Shown here: positions 8,686 to 17,637 of the stretch, piece after piece
Position numbering within the stretch: position 1 is the first letter of the stretch
Layout of the letters: each line of letters starts with the position of its first letter
NCBI GenBank assembly: GCA_900540625.1
Contig: UQGP01000002.1
Coordinates: forward strand, 79,118 to 143,117
DNA from: an uncultured Porphyromonadaceae bacterium
GTDB taxonomy: Bacteria > Bacteroidota > Bacteroidia > Bacteroidales > Muribaculaceae
DNA length: 64,000 nt
Reading direction: 5' to 3'
The notes under the pieces: model-generated
The model's input: the letters and a program-made list of their open reading frames with translations, nothing else
Databases searched by the model: none
What the model was told of the DNA's origin: nothing
Translations under genes and position numbers: made by a program

Positions 8686-9435
8686 ATGGCACAAATAGAT
8701 CCATCAAGCGGCGACGGAAAGAAAAAGAAAGGCGCCCAAAAGAAGATGTCTATCCATGTGGACTTTACTCCTATGGTCGACATGAACATGCTTCTGATTA
8801 CATTCTTCATGCTCTGTACCACCATGATCAAGAGTCAGACCCTCCAAATTCTACTGCCGTCCAACGACCAACGCATCAAGGACGAACAGAAGAACCAGGC
8901 CAAGGCTGACGACGCAATATCCCTGATCCTGGATACAGAGTACAAATCCAACGGATTACCTGCAGTAGACGAAAACGGCAACACCCTGCACGACATATAC
9001 TACTACGAAGGTCTCCCCGACACCGTCAACATCTCCGGTACAAAGGGCTGCATCAAAGTCGCCCACTTTATCGGAAATGCTCCCGGTGGCAAACGCCAAG
9101 GTATCCGCGAAATCCTCTACCAACGCCATAAAGAGGCTATGGACATCTATGATCAACTCAAAGCCGACTACAAGGCTAAGAAAATCACAGATGAACAATT
9201 CGCCGAAAAAGCAAAAGAGAACGCCACGAACGAAAACCTCAAACATCCCGTGGTCATTATCAAGCCGGGTCCCAACGCTACCTACGAAGCCCTGGTAAAC
9301 GCTATCGACGAACTCAACCTGAACCAAATACGCAAGTATTCAATTCAGATGCCCGACCGTACAGATACTACACTGTTGCGAAACTACGAGAAGGCTACCG
9401 GCAAGACCGTTATCCGTCCCAATGTACGTAAATAA
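8686..9435 (+). CDS. exbD: ExbD/TolR-family biopolymer transport protein (second copy)
   Basis: This is a second ExbD-like protein, 249 residues, 21 bp after the first. A Lys-rich N-terminus (GKKKKGAQKK) precedes the helix with HVDFTPMVDMNMLLITFFML, where D32 corresponds to the essential Asp. The periplasmic part is long and contains a charged, helical-looking segment (about residues 145-180) and a C-terminal ExbD-like alpha/beta portion. Tandem exbD genes are common in Bacteroidetes Ton systems. Confidence 0.92.
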   Translation: MAQIDPSSGDGKKKKGAQKKMSIHVDFTPMVDMNMLLITFFMLCTTMIKSQTLQILLPSNDQRIKDEQKNQAKADDAISLILDTEYKSNGLPAVDENGNTLHDIYYYEGLPDTVNISGTKGCIKVAHFIGNAPGGKRQGIREILYQRHKEAMDIYDQLKADYKAKKITDEQFAEKAKENATNENLKHPVVIIKPGPNATYEALVNAIDELNLNQIRKYSIQMPDRTDTTLLRNYEKATGKTVIRPNVRK

Positions 9436-9478
9436 TGATTAAAGTTCTATATTACTAACCAATTAACACAAAAGAAAA

Positions 9479-10327
9479 ATGGCAAAAGATGTAGATCTTT
9501 CATCAAAAGAATGGTGTGACATCGTATTCGATGGCAAAAACAAGGAGTACGGCGCATACCAACTGCGCGCAACCTCCGTCAAGCGACACACCAAAGCCCT
9601 TCTGTCCGTACTCATCGTACTGGCACTCATTCTGACAGCTATCATCATGGTGATGACCGGCGTGTTCAAGAGCGCTGACGAAGACGTCAACGCCAAGAAC
9701 GAGCAGGAAGAAGTTGTCATGGCTCCCGAAGATGTTCCCGAAGAGGAAGATCAGATGGACATCCCCGAGCAAAAGCCCGAGGAGGTTCAGGCCGAAGAAG
9801 AAGTTGCCGCTACTCAGGCCGTGACCGAAGTAATGATTGTGGATAAAGTCGACAAGGACCGCGAAGTCAAGGACCAAGAGCAAGTGCTTGAAAACACCGC
9901 TCAATTAGGTGCTGACGACCACAAAGGCGTAGAAGACATCAACCGCGACCGCGTAGTCAAGGAAGTCGTCGAAGTTAAGCCCGTGGAGAAGCCCAAAGAC
10001 GAAGGCCCCGTAAGTATGGCAATGGTTGAACAGAAACCCTCGTTCCCCGGTGGTGACGCCGCCATGTACAAATGGCTCAACGATAACATCATTTATCCTG
10101 CAGCCGCTTCGGAAGAAGGCGTACAAGGCAAAGTGACCGTACAATTCATCGTCGAAAAAGACGGTAGCATCTCGCATGTTCAAGTCGTCCGCGGCAAACA
10201 CCCCGCACTCGATGCCGAAGCTGCACGCGTCATCCGCAAAATGCCTCGCTGGACTCCCGGTCGTAACAACGGCCAGCCCGTCCGCGTGACATATCACCTC
10301 CCCGTTCAATTCAAATTAGCTAACTAA
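9479..10327 (+). CDS. tonB: Energy transducer TonB
   Basis: TonB spans the periplasm and transmits energy to outer-membrane receptors. The 282-residue protein has a cytoplasmic N-terminus (KEWCDIVFDGKNKEYGAYQLR), which is typical of Bacteroidetes TonB. Then come one helix (about residues 41-63), a long Glu/Pro/Val/Lys-rich linker (70-175) and a C-terminal TonB domain. That domain contains FPGGDAAMYKWLNDNIIYP, GKVTVQFIVEKDGSI and the end motif MPRWTPGRNNGQPVRVTY. It closes the exbB-exbD-exbD-tonB operon and is followed by a strong terminator. Confidence 0.95.
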   Translation: MAKDVDLSSKEWCDIVFDGKNKEYGAYQLRATSVKRHTKALLSVLIVLALILTAIIMVMTGVFKSADEDVNAKNEQEEVVMAPEDVPEEEDQMDIPEQKPEEVQAEEEVAATQAVTEVMIVDKVDKDREVKDQEQVLENTAQLGADDHKGVEDINRDRVVKEVVEVKPVEKPKDEGPVSMAMVEQKPSFPGGDAAMYKWLNDNIIYPAAASEEGVQGKVTVQFIVEKDGSISHVQVVRGKHPALDAEAARVIRKMPRWTPGRNNGQPVRVTYHLPVQFKLAN

Positions 10328-10356
10328 GATTCGCTTTTGAATTCCATACCCTCCCC

Positions 10357-10394
10357 AATAAGGGGCGGAGCCGCAAGGCTTCGCCCCTTATTTT
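10357..10394 (+). terminator. Terminator of the exbB-tonB operon
   Basis: A 16-bp stem (10357-10372 with 10377-10392, one G-U pair) closes a GCAA loop and runs into TTTT. It follows the tonB stop by 29 nt. It also shows that translation of the next gene must begin downstream of here. Confidence 0.88.
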
Positions 10395-10465
10395 GTATTA
10401 TGCCTTTTGTGTTATCGCCAAAACGGCTATTACGATTATCAGGGCTGCATTTGCCGATTTTTTCG

Positions 10466-10473
10466 TATCTTTG
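10466..10473 (+). promoter_or_regulatory. -7 promoter motif of tamL-like gene
   Basis: TATCTTTG is a full match to TAnnTTTG. It ends only 4 bp before the GTG I take as the start. If used, transcription would begin at or just after that GTG, giving a leaderless transcript or use of the later ATG at 10508. No -33 match at 19 bp. Confidence 0.45.
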
Positions 10474-10477
10474 CCAT

Positions 10478-12922
10478 GTGAAAAAGCTATGGAATAAGCT
10501 GGCATATATGTCGGCCGCTGCTTTGGTGTCCTGCACTCTGGCATCGGCTTTGAATTCGTGCAGCAGCACGCGACATGTTCCCGAAGGACGCAAACTGCTG
10601 GACAAAGCCGAAATTGTCATCGTCGAACCCGGCGACAGCATCAACGCCAAGGAACAATATCGAGACATCAACACTCGCGAACTGCTCAACTACCTGCGCC
10701 AGCAGCCAAACCATAAAGTCTTGGGCTGCGCAAAGATGCAACTCGGCATCTACAATATGTCCGGTAACGACACCACCCACTGGTGGAATCGTTGGCTCAG
10801 ACGTATAGGCGAAGCTCCCGTATTATACGATCGACAATTGACCGAGGTCTCGGCACGACAGCTTAGACAAGCCCTCGTCAATAAGGGATATCTAAACGCC
10901 GCAGTAACCGTCGATACAATCACTTGCGGCAAAAAGCACAACAAAATGCAAGTGCGTTACAGTCTTTACCCGGGCACAGCTCACACCATAGCCACAGTGA
11001 CCATGGAGTGCGAAGATGACGAAATTCGCACCATCCTCCAATCTGACACAGCAGCCAAGCCCAACATCGCCCCGGGCATGGCCCTGGATCGCACATACCT
11101 CGACAGCGAACGCACGCGCATCACCTCGATATTGCGCAATCACGGATATTACGCTTTCAATAAGGAATTTATCACATTTATCGCAGACACCGTGCCCGGT
11201 TCGATGGCCGTAGACCTGACTATGACCATTCAACAGCCGCGAATGATACATGCGGCGCCGACCCCCGAGCATCCCGACGGTATAGACCCGGACGCACCCG
11301 CACCGCGTCATCGCCGCTTTATGATACGTCAGGTATACTTTGTCACGGATTACAACCCACGCAAAGACGGCGACAGCAATACTGTCCGCAGCGACACAAT
11401 TCAAGATACACCCGGTATGGCCGTCATATACGGTGCCGACCGATACATACGTCCGGGAGTACTTGAGGAAAACTGCTATATCGTGCCGGGCAAGCCCTAT
11501 AACGCCTCGCAAGTAGACCAAACTTATGCCGCAATGGCACGCTTGGGCATACTCAAGTTTATAAATATCGAAATGCGTCCCGTGACCGCCATCAAGGCCG
11601 ATGACAGCGAAGAAATTTGGATGGACGCCTACGTTTTGCTGTCGCGCAACAAGAAACAGAATATCACCCTCGAACTGGAAGGCACCAACTCGGAAGGAGA
11701 CTTAGGTTTCGGTGTAGGTCTTACCTATCAGCATCGCAACCTTGCGCACGGCAGCGAACTGCTGACCGTAAAACTGCGTACAGCCTACGAGAGCCTCTCC
11801 GGCAATTTTGACGGACTTATCAATAACCGATATACCGAATATGCCGGCGAGGTGGGCATCACATTCCCCAAATTCAAGGCACCGTTGCTGTCTCGCGACT
11901 TCAAACGCCGCAACAAGGCAAGCACCGAATTTGCTTTATCACTTAACTATCAGGAGCGTCCCGAGTATACACGCGTCATCGCCGGCGGTGCATGGAAATA
12001 CAAATGGGACAAACAACAGGGAGGCTTCAACCAGCGCCGAACCCTCGACTTGGTGGACATCAACTACGTCTACCTTCCCCAGTCCACACTCAATTTCATC
12101 GACCAAATAGCACCCACCAATCCATTGCTGCGCTACAGCTACGAGGACCACTTCATCATGCGATTGGGCTATACATTCTATAAGACCAACCGTCGTATAC
12201 CCACGGCCACACTCAATTCGTTTGTGATACAACCGTCGGTCACCACTTTCCGCGCTTCCGCCGAAATGGCCGGCAACCTCCTATATGCATTCTCGTCAAT
12301 GCTCGGGCAGAAAAAGTCCAACGAGGCATACAAAATCTTCGGTATACAATATGCCCAATACGTCAAAGGCGAAACCGACTTCACGTACACGCGCAACTTT
12401 AATGCACGCAACGCCTTGGCCGTACACGCAGGAGTAGGCATCGGATATCCCTACGGCAACTCCTCGGCCATACCCTTCGAGAAACGCTTCTATGCAGGCG
12501 GCGCCAACAGCGTACGCGGCTGGAGCGCACGTACACTCGGCCCGGGAGCATACGACGCACGCAACGATGTAATCGACTTCATCAACCAATGCGGAGATAT
12601 ACGACTGGACCTGAGCCTTGAATACCGCGCACGATTGTTTTGGGTATTCGAGGGTGCATTATTTGTTGATGCCGGAAATATTTGGACCATCAAGACCTAC
12701 GAAAACCAACCCGGAGGAACTTTCAAATTCGACAAGTTCTACCGACAAATAGCGCTGTCTTACGGCGCAGGCATACGCATGGACTTTACGTACTTCCTGC
12801 TGCGCTTCGACCTTGGTATGAAGGCACACAACCCCGCTATGGGACAGGTGGAATGGCCTCTGATACATCCACGCTGGGGACGTGACGCCACCTTCCATTT
12901 TGCCGTGGGCTACCCGTTCTGA
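10478..12922 (+). CDS. tamL: TamL-like BamA/TamA-family outer-membrane assembly lipoprotein
   Basis: An Omp85-superfamily protein that probably helps insert proteins or surface lipoproteins in the outer membrane. From the GTG at 10478 it is 814 residues, with a Lys-containing n-region, a hydrophobic stretch and a lipobox LNSC (C28). The lipid anchor is what distinguishes Bacteroidetes TamL from TamA. POTRA-like repeats occupy about residues 50-400. The C-terminal beta-barrel has the loop-6 signature GGANSVRGWSARTLGPG and ends in an aromatic residue (FAVGYPF). The open frame runs upstream to 10337 but crosses the tonB terminator, so that start is unlikely; the ATG at 10508 is an alternative. 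No tamB is adjacent. Confidence 0.82.
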   Translation: MKKLWNKLAYMSAAALVSCTLASALNSCSSTRHVPEGRKLLDKAEIVIVEPGDSINAKEQYRDINTRELLNYLRQQPNHKVLGCAKMQLGIYNMSGNDTTHWWNRWLRRIGEAPVLYDRQLTEVSARQLRQALVNKGYLNAAVTVDTITCGKKHNKMQVRYSLYPGTAHTIATVTMECEDDEIRTILQSDTAAKPNIAPGMALDRTYLDSERTRITSILRNHGYYAFNKEFITFIADTVPGSMAVDLTMTIQQPRMIHAAPTPEHPDGIDPDAPAPRHRRFMIRQVYFVTDYNPRKDGDSNTVRSDTIQDTPGMAVIYGADRYIRPGVLEENCYIVPGKPYNASQVDQTYAAMARLGILKFINIEMRPVTAIKADDSEEIWMDAYVLLSRNKKQNITLELEGTNSEGDLGFGVGLTYQHRNLAHGSELLTVKLRTAYESLSGNFDGLINNRYTEYAGEVGITFPKFKAPLLSRDFKRRNKASTEFALSLNYQERPEYTRVIAGGAWKYKWDKQQGGFNQRRTLDLVDINYVYLPQSTLNFIDQIAPTNPLLRYSYEDHFIMRLGYTFYKTNRRIPTATLNSFVIQPSVTTFRASAEMAGNLLYAFSSMLGQKKSNEAYKIFGIQYAQYVKGETDFTYTRNFNARNALAVHAGVGIGYPYGNSSAIPFEKRFYAGGANSVRGWSARTLGPGAYDARNDVIDFINQCGDIRLDLSLEYRARLFWVFEGALFVDAGNIWTIKTYENQPGGTFKFDKFYRQIALSYGAGIRMDFTYFLLRFDLGMKAHNPAMGQVEWPLIHPRWGRDATFHFAVGYPF

Positions 12923-13044
12923 CAGGTCAAATCTTTCGGCGTACAAGACGCAAGTTCTGATGCCTAATACACATCTCTACGGGCTTACGGCCATATAAAC
13001 CGAGCCTCCACGCCCGACATTCTATCTTTTGGAAACAGACTATT

Positions 13045-13692
13045 ATGAAACAATACGTAATTTTTGACCTTGACGGAACGTTACTGGATACAATCGCCGA
13101 CCTCGCCGATGCCACCAACTACGCGCTCGAACAACTGGGATATGCCACCCACCCTATCACGGCATACAACTATATGGTGGGCAACGGCGTCACCAAGCTG
13201 CTGGAACGTGCCTTGCCCGAGGATATGCGTACCACGCGTATGGTCGAGGCCATGCGATGCCACTTCCTGGAATACTATGACGTGCATTGCACCGACCGTA
13301 CCACCATATATCCCGGCATCTCCGACCTCCTGGACGAACTGGCAGCCCGAGGCATAGCCACTGCCGTCACCTCCAACAAGTACCAACGCGCCGTTACCCA
13401 TCTGATAAGCCATTTCTTCGGCCAATTGCCGTGGGTAGCCGTGCTCGGACATCAAGAAAATGTTCCGGTCAAACCCGACCCATCGATAGTATTCATGGCC
13501 CTCAACGCTCATCCCACACCCAAAGACAACGTATTATACGTGGGCGACAGCGCCGTGGATATGGAAACGGCTCAACGCGCAGGCGTCGAAAGCGTGGGCG
13601 TCTCTTGGGGTTTCAGGACACGTTCCGAACTATCGGGAGCCGGTGCGGATCACGTAGTCGATTCGCCGGACGACATCCTCAGCCTTTTGTAA
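13045..13692 (+). CDS. HAD-family hydrolase, phosphoglycolate-phosphatase-like
   Basis: This 215-residue haloacid-dehalogenase-superfamily phosphatase has the motif-I sequence FDLDGTLLDT with nucleophile D8 and acid/base D10. Motif II is a Thr/Ser region (AVTSNKYQRAV), and motif III/IV is VKPDPSI followed by VLYVGDSAVDMETA. An alpha-helical cap lies between about residues 15 and 85. The layout is that of Gph, which removes phosphate from 2-phosphoglycolate formed in DNA repair. Related family members act on other small phosphates, so the substrate is inferred. A near-match -7 (TATCTTTTG) sits about 15 bp upstream. Confidence 0.85.
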   Translation: MKQYVIFDLDGTLLDTIADLADATNYALEQLGYATHPITAYNYMVGNGVTKLLERALPEDMRTTRMVEAMRCHFLEYYDVHCTDRTTIYPGISDLLDELAARGIATAVTSNKYQRAVTHLISHFFGQLPWVAVLGHQENVPVKPDPSIVFMALNAHPTPKDNVLYVGDSAVDMETAQRAGVESVGVSWGFRTRSELSGAGADHVVDSPDDILSLL

Positions 13693-13812
13693 CCATAAAA
13701 ATGCCGTCTCAAAGGTCCGATACATTATTTACCGCCCGAATCTTTTCAGACATCAACATCTCATTCGACTGATACAGAGTACCTTTCTTTCCACTGTACA
13801 AAAGATATCATC

Positions 13813-14994
13813 ATGGCAACCAACATCATACTTGTAGATCCTCGCGAAACGCACGACAACCTGCTGCCACTGACATACACACGCCCGGTCAGCGATCTCC
13901 GCGTGGGAATATTCACCATCGACCAACGCTGGCGCATGGCCTGTCCGAACGCCAATTTCTATTGGCAAACAGTAGACTATCTACGGCCCAAATATCCGGC
14001 ATGTCCGGACAATATCGACAACTCCGAGGTAGTGTATGTGCGCGGCGACATCATTCCCACAGCCGAATTGGTGCGAGTAACCCTCAACCTGCAACCCGGC
14101 CAAGCGGTCTTCGGCGAGGACAGCGCCCCTATCGCATGGCGCGGAGGAACATCCAACGCTCCAAGCATCCAGTTGGAGGGTCGTACGCGCTGCATATCTT
14201 TTCTGTACGACATTTTCGGCCTCAACGGCGAAGTGTTGCGCGAAGACTTCGAGGCAATCACCGCCGGACGCACCTCGGCACCATTGAGCGATACCGTCAC
14301 CGTGATAGGTCGCCGCGAGGACGTCTTCGTGGAGGATGACGCCGAATTTGTCGAGGGATGCACGCTCAATACCATGCACGGCCCGATATACATCGGACAC
14401 GGAGCAACGGTCATGGAGGGCAGTTGTCTCCGCGGTCCTGTGGCCGTGTGCGACCACGCCGTTGTCAATATGGGTGCTCGCGTCTATGGCGATACCACCA
14501 TCGGCCCGTGGTGCAAAGTCGGCGGCGAGCTCAATAATGTGGTTATGCATTCCTATTCGAATAAGGCACATGACGGCTTCTTGGGCAACGCCGTCATAGG
14601 CCAATGGTGCAATATCGGAGGCGGATGCTCGGCATCTAACCTCAAGAACGACTACACCGAAATCAAACTGTGGAACTACCCTCGTCGACGTTTTCTTCGT
14701 ACCGGGTTGCAATTCTGCGGGGTCATCATGGCCGACTTCTGCAAAGCCGGGGTCAACACTATGCTCAATACGGCCACGGTTCTGGGCGTGGGCGTAAACA
14801 TCCACGGCAGCGGCTTCCCGCGTCCATTCCTGGCATCCTTCCTCGAAGGCTCGCCCCAAGGTTATACCGAAGTGACGATGCAGCGTTTCTTTGACACGGC
14901 CTCCAAGATGATGGCTCGACGCGGTATCGAGTTGACACAAACCGATATAGACATACTCAATAGCGTGAGACAGATTGCCGAGAACTATCGTTGA
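13813..14994 (+). CDS. GlmU-like sugar nucleotidyltransferase (NTP_transf_4 type)
   Basis: The 393-residue protein resembles the Bacteroidetes family usually named GlmU family protein. The N-terminal half begins with IILVDPRETHDNLLPLTYTRPVSDLRVGI, the characteristic opening of the NTP_transf_4 domain. It lacks the standard GxGxRM loop of GlmU. From about residue 150 the protein is rich in hexapeptide-like repeats (IGHGATVMEGSCLRGPVAV and similar) that form a left-handed beta-helix, as in acyl- or acetyltransferases. It probably makes an activated sugar for the cell envelope. Substrate unknown. It is followed by the B3/B4 and GNAT genes in the same direction. Confidence 0.8.
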   Translation: MATNIILVDPRETHDNLLPLTYTRPVSDLRVGIFTIDQRWRMACPNANFYWQTVDYLRPKYPACPDNIDNSEVVYVRGDIIPTAELVRVTLNLQPGQAVFGEDSAPIAWRGGTSNAPSIQLEGRTRCISFLYDIFGLNGEVLREDFEAITAGRTSAPLSDTVTVIGRREDVFVEDDAEFVEGCTLNTMHGPIYIGHGATVMEGSCLRGPVAVCDHAVVNMGARVYGDTTIGPWCKVGGELNNVVMHSYSNKAHDGFLGNAVIGQWCNIGGGCSASNLKNDYTEIKLWNYPRRRFLRTGLQFCGVIMADFCKAGVNTMLNTATVLGVGVNIHGSGFPRPFLASFLEGSPQGYTEVTMQRFFDTASKMMARRGIELTQTDIDILNSVRQIAENYR

Positions 14995-15068
14995 CACGCC
15001 GGATAGTTCCGGTATGCAGCAACGTTTTTTCAGCCTTACGCCGTACTTCGCAAAAATATATTCATAAG

Positions 15069-15755
15069 ATGTTTGACATAACCTTTGACGACATATTTGC
15101 CGAGAAAACTCCCGACCTGACGCTACTGGCCCTGAGTGCCGATATCACCGATGCGCCCACTTGCGATGCATTGTGGAACGAGATTCAAACCGTAGCTGCA
15201 CGCATAGCATCGTCTTACGAAATGCCTATGGTAAACAAACGCCCCGGCATTGCAACCACGCGCACAGCCTACAAAGCGTTGGGCAAAGACCCTAATCGCT
15301 ATCGCCCAAGCACCGAAGCCATGTGCCGACGCATAGTGCGCGGCGACGGCCTTTATCGCGTCAGCAATGTCGTGGACCTTGTCAATTTGTTGTCTATAGC
15401 TTCGGGACACTCCATAGGTGCCTTCGACAGCGACCGCATCGTCGGACACACTCTGCGCCTCGGCGTCGGACGCGAGGGCGAGCCGTATGAGGCCGTACAC
15501 CGCGGACCGCTCAATATCGCCGGGCTTCCGGTATTACGTGACGAAGTCGGAGGTATAGCCACTCCTACAAGCGACAACGCGCGTACGGCAATACGTCCCG
15601 AATCGACTCAGCACCTATTTATGGTCGCCAATTTATATGGCCACGAAATGCCTGCCGACGAACTCGCCGAGTATGCCTCGCGGCTGCTGACGCAATACGC
15701 TGCCGCATCCGACATCGAATATCGCATTTTCCGCCCCGTACCGGCCAAGGGGTGA
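15069..15755 (+). CDS. B3/B4 tRNA-binding-domain protein
   Basis: This 228-residue protein consists essentially of the B3/B4 domain found in the beta subunit of phenylalanyl-tRNA synthetase. Family hallmarks are VNKRPGIATTRTAYKALGKDPNRYRPS (about residues 58-84) and VVDLVNLLSIASGHSIGAFD. Stand-alone forms are widespread and may edit or deacylate mischarged tRNA, but their function is not settled. I start at the ATG at 15069. The frame is open 26 codons further back into the preceding stop, but that segment does not look like the family. It is likely co-transcribed with the gene before it (74-bp gap). Confidence 0.78.
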   Translation: MFDITFDDIFAEKTPDLTLLALSADITDAPTCDALWNEIQTVAARIASSYEMPMVNKRPGIATTRTAYKALGKDPNRYRPSTEAMCRRIVRGDGLYRVSNVVDLVNLLSIASGHSIGAFDSDRIVGHTLRLGVGREGEPYEAVHRGPLNIAGLPVLRDEVGGIATPTSDNARTAIRPESTQHLFMVANLYGHEMPADELAEYASRLLTQYAAASDIEYRIFRPVPAKG

Positions 15756-15794
15756 ACACCGAGCCTACACCCCTACCCCAAAACCTTCCGAAAG

Positions 15795-16706
15795 ATGGCA
15801 GTACACCTCGACATCGTTGACCGCGAAACATACTACAGTACCGTCCCGCATCCGGCGACAGTATACGACAGCGCCGACTTTGCCCGTACGGTAAGCGCCG
15901 CATACGGCACAATGTACATTCTGGCCACGGACGAGGACGGCAATACCGTTGGCATGACGTGGGGCAAGGACGAAGACGGCACTTGGAATGCTCCGTTCTC
16001 AGCGCCTTACGCGTTGTGTTCGATGTCCCGTGCAGATATGCCCGTGTCATTACAGACTTTGCGCGCAATTGCCGGATACGTAGACACGGAGGCGCATGGG
16101 AAGTGGCGGATGGTGCTGCCTCCCGAGTTCTACGCTCCGGCACTGATACATGCCGCAGCCGAAGTCTTCGGAGCTCAGGGCCACGAATTATTTTGCGACC
16201 GAAATTACGCTCATCCGGTACAGTCACAACTGACGTCCGTGGCACGTCGCAACCTTCGCAAAGCCGAGAACCACGGTTCTTTTGCCCTAATCACCGATGC
16301 CGATGCCGGGGCAGTGTACGACCTCATCGCCGAGCACCATCGTCAACTGGGCTACGAAATGGCTATGACGCGCGACCAAGTGCTGGCTACAGCACGAACC
16401 ATACCCATGGATTTTTTTATGGTGATGGATGAGGATATTCCTGCGGCGGCGGCCTACTACCAGCATACGGCACCGCATATTGTGCAGATGATTAACTGGG
16501 GTGACACCGCCGAGGCTCGCCCGCTGCGTGTCACCAATTGGATGGACCACGCCATCAGCCTGCACTACGCCACGCTCGGCATATCTACTATCGACCTCGG
16601 GCCGGGGACGCACCACGGCATACCCAACGAAGGCCTTGAGCGCTTCAAGACCTCGCTGGGCTGCTCGATTTCGCTAAAACATATCATCGCAGGCCACGCT
16701 TTGTAG
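15795..16706 (+). CDS. GNAT/FemAB-like N-acyltransferase
   Basis: The 303-residue protein looks like a two-lobed GNAT-fold acyltransferase of the FemAB-like type common in Bacteroidetes. The supporting segment is RNLRKAENHGSFALITDADAGAVYDLI, seen at about residues 155-185. In that family it introduces the second acyltransferase lobe, whose later strand reads YYQHTAPHIVQMINWGD. The C-terminal region GLERFKTSLGCSISLKH resembles the substrate-tunnel end of such enzymes. No catalytic residue can be assigned from sequence alone. The substrate could be a peptide, an aminoacyl-tRNA or a lipid. It starts 39 bp after the B3/B4 gene, so a tRNA-linked role is possible but unproven. Confidence 0.6.
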   Translation: MAVHLDIVDRETYYSTVPHPATVYDSADFARTVSAAYGTMYILATDEDGNTVGMTWGKDEDGTWNAPFSAPYALCSMSRADMPVSLQTLRAIAGYVDTEAHGKWRMVLPPEFYAPALIHAAAEVFGAQGHELFCDRNYAHPVQSQLTSVARRNLRKAENHGSFALITDADAGAVYDLIAEHHRQLGYEMAMTRDQVLATARTIPMDFFMVMDEDIPAAAAYYQHTAPHIVQMINWGDTAEARPLRVTNWMDHAISLHYATLGISTIDLGPGTHHGIPNEGLERFKTSLGCSISLKHIIAGHAL

Positions 16707-16760
16707 AATTCGTCCGACAGACTCCACGTCTTCGGCGAATGATTGCGCGGATGCCTGACG

Positions 16761-17168
16761 TCAGTCTTCCACCTCGTCCGGGCACAAGAGTTGCGTCACT
16801 ACGGCCTTGAAGTCGGTGACGGCATATAGCGAGTGTCGTTGTCCGGGAGACATTCTGATGGCATCTCCATCGTGCATAGGATACTCGCGACCTTCAAGCG
16901 TGAAACGCATCTCGCCTTCGACCACATGTACCATAACATCGGCATTGACGCTATGCGTGGTCACCTCATGTCCCGCAGGGACGACGAGCATTAAGACACG
17001 GCCGTGGTCATTAGATAGTATTGTGTGTTTTACGGCCTTATATCGATCATAGTCGAATACACCGGCGAGGCGAAATACGCCGGCGAGTGCGCATTTGGCA
17101 TCTGTTTCTTTGTGGCAGGAACTCTTGGTTGCGCTGCGTGCGCATCCATTGTGTGTGCTGTTGTCCAT
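16761..17168 (-). CDS. Cupin-domain protein
   Basis: This 135-residue protein has a single small beta-barrel cupin domain after a 35-residue Cys/Lys-containing N-terminus of unknown purpose. Cupin motif 1 is PAGHEVTTHSVNADVMVHVVEG. Motif 2 is near GDAIRMSPGQRHSLYA. The His residues in the two motifs could bind a metal. Single-domain cupins of this kind are diverse (binding proteins, isomerases, dioxygenases), and nothing here fixes the substrate. It lies 170 bp downstream of the small TPR gene on the same strand. Confidence 0.72.
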   Translation of the reverse strand: MDNSTHNGCARSATKSSCHKETDAKCALAGVFRLAGVFDYDRYKAVKHTILSNDHGRVLMLVVPAGHEVTTHSVNADVMVHVVEGEMRFTLEGREYPMHDGDAIRMSPGQRHSLYAVTDFKAVVTQLLCPDEVED

Positions 17169-17338
17169 AGTGTGTAAATTAGATGTTTGACACTATTTCA
17201 ACGCACGAGGGTGCATTATGGTTTTTCGCACGTGCAGCGGTATTCGGGCATCGGCAGCGCACCGACGCACCCTTATCACAGCAATTGCCCTATACCGTAG
17301 TATATTACACTATCATCAACGACTTTATACTGCAACAA

Positions 17339-17578
17339 TCAGGGATTGAACTGATTGGTATCATAAAAATCCATAATATCGCGTGTCATTTCAAGGGCTG
17401 TAGCGCCCGGACCTTCGGGGTCAAGAGCCGCCGAACGTTCGTATGCAGTGATGGCGGCGGCTCGGTCGCCGTGCTGCCATGCGCGACGGCCCCGGCGATA
17501 TAATTCGACGGCTTGTACACGCGCATCGGAAGCGCCGTCCACGGATGATTTATTGGCTGTGGTGTGTGCGTTATCCAT
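17339..17578 (-). CDS. Small TPR-like protein
   Basis: This 79-residue protein has one recognisable tetratricopeptide unit, AWQHGDRAAAITAYERSAALDPEG, preceded by a low-complexity N-terminus. The tail EMTRDIMDFYDTNQFNP resembles short TPR proteins seen across Bacteroidetes, which end in a similar DFYNKDxYNP sequence. No signal peptide. A single TPR hairpin is too short for a full scaffold, so it may be a small adaptor. A well-formed promoter lies directly upstream. Confidence 0.7.
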   Translation of the reverse strand: MDNAHTTANKSSVDGASDARVQAVELYRRGRRAWQHGDRAAAITAYERSAALDPEGPGATALEMTRDIMDFYDTNQFNP

Positions 17579-17599
17579 AAATTATTCGTAATTTTACGC

Positions 17600-17631
17600 C
17601 AAAGATACGAATACTTGACCTCACAACCAAA
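17600..17631 (-). promoter_or_regulatory. Promoter of the small TPR gene
   Basis: On the minus strand TTTG (17628-17631) and TATCTTTG (17600-17607) are separated by 20 bp, matching the Bacteroidetes consensus. It lies 22 bp upstream of the start codon and faces away from the phosphatase gene at 17638. Confidence 0.65.
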
Positions 17632-17637
17632 TTCGCT

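Noticed and set aside
17183..17503. 106-codon plus-strand frame between cupin and phosphatase genes
   Set aside because: It overlaps the small TPR gene on the opposite strand, which has recognisable sequence and its own promoter.
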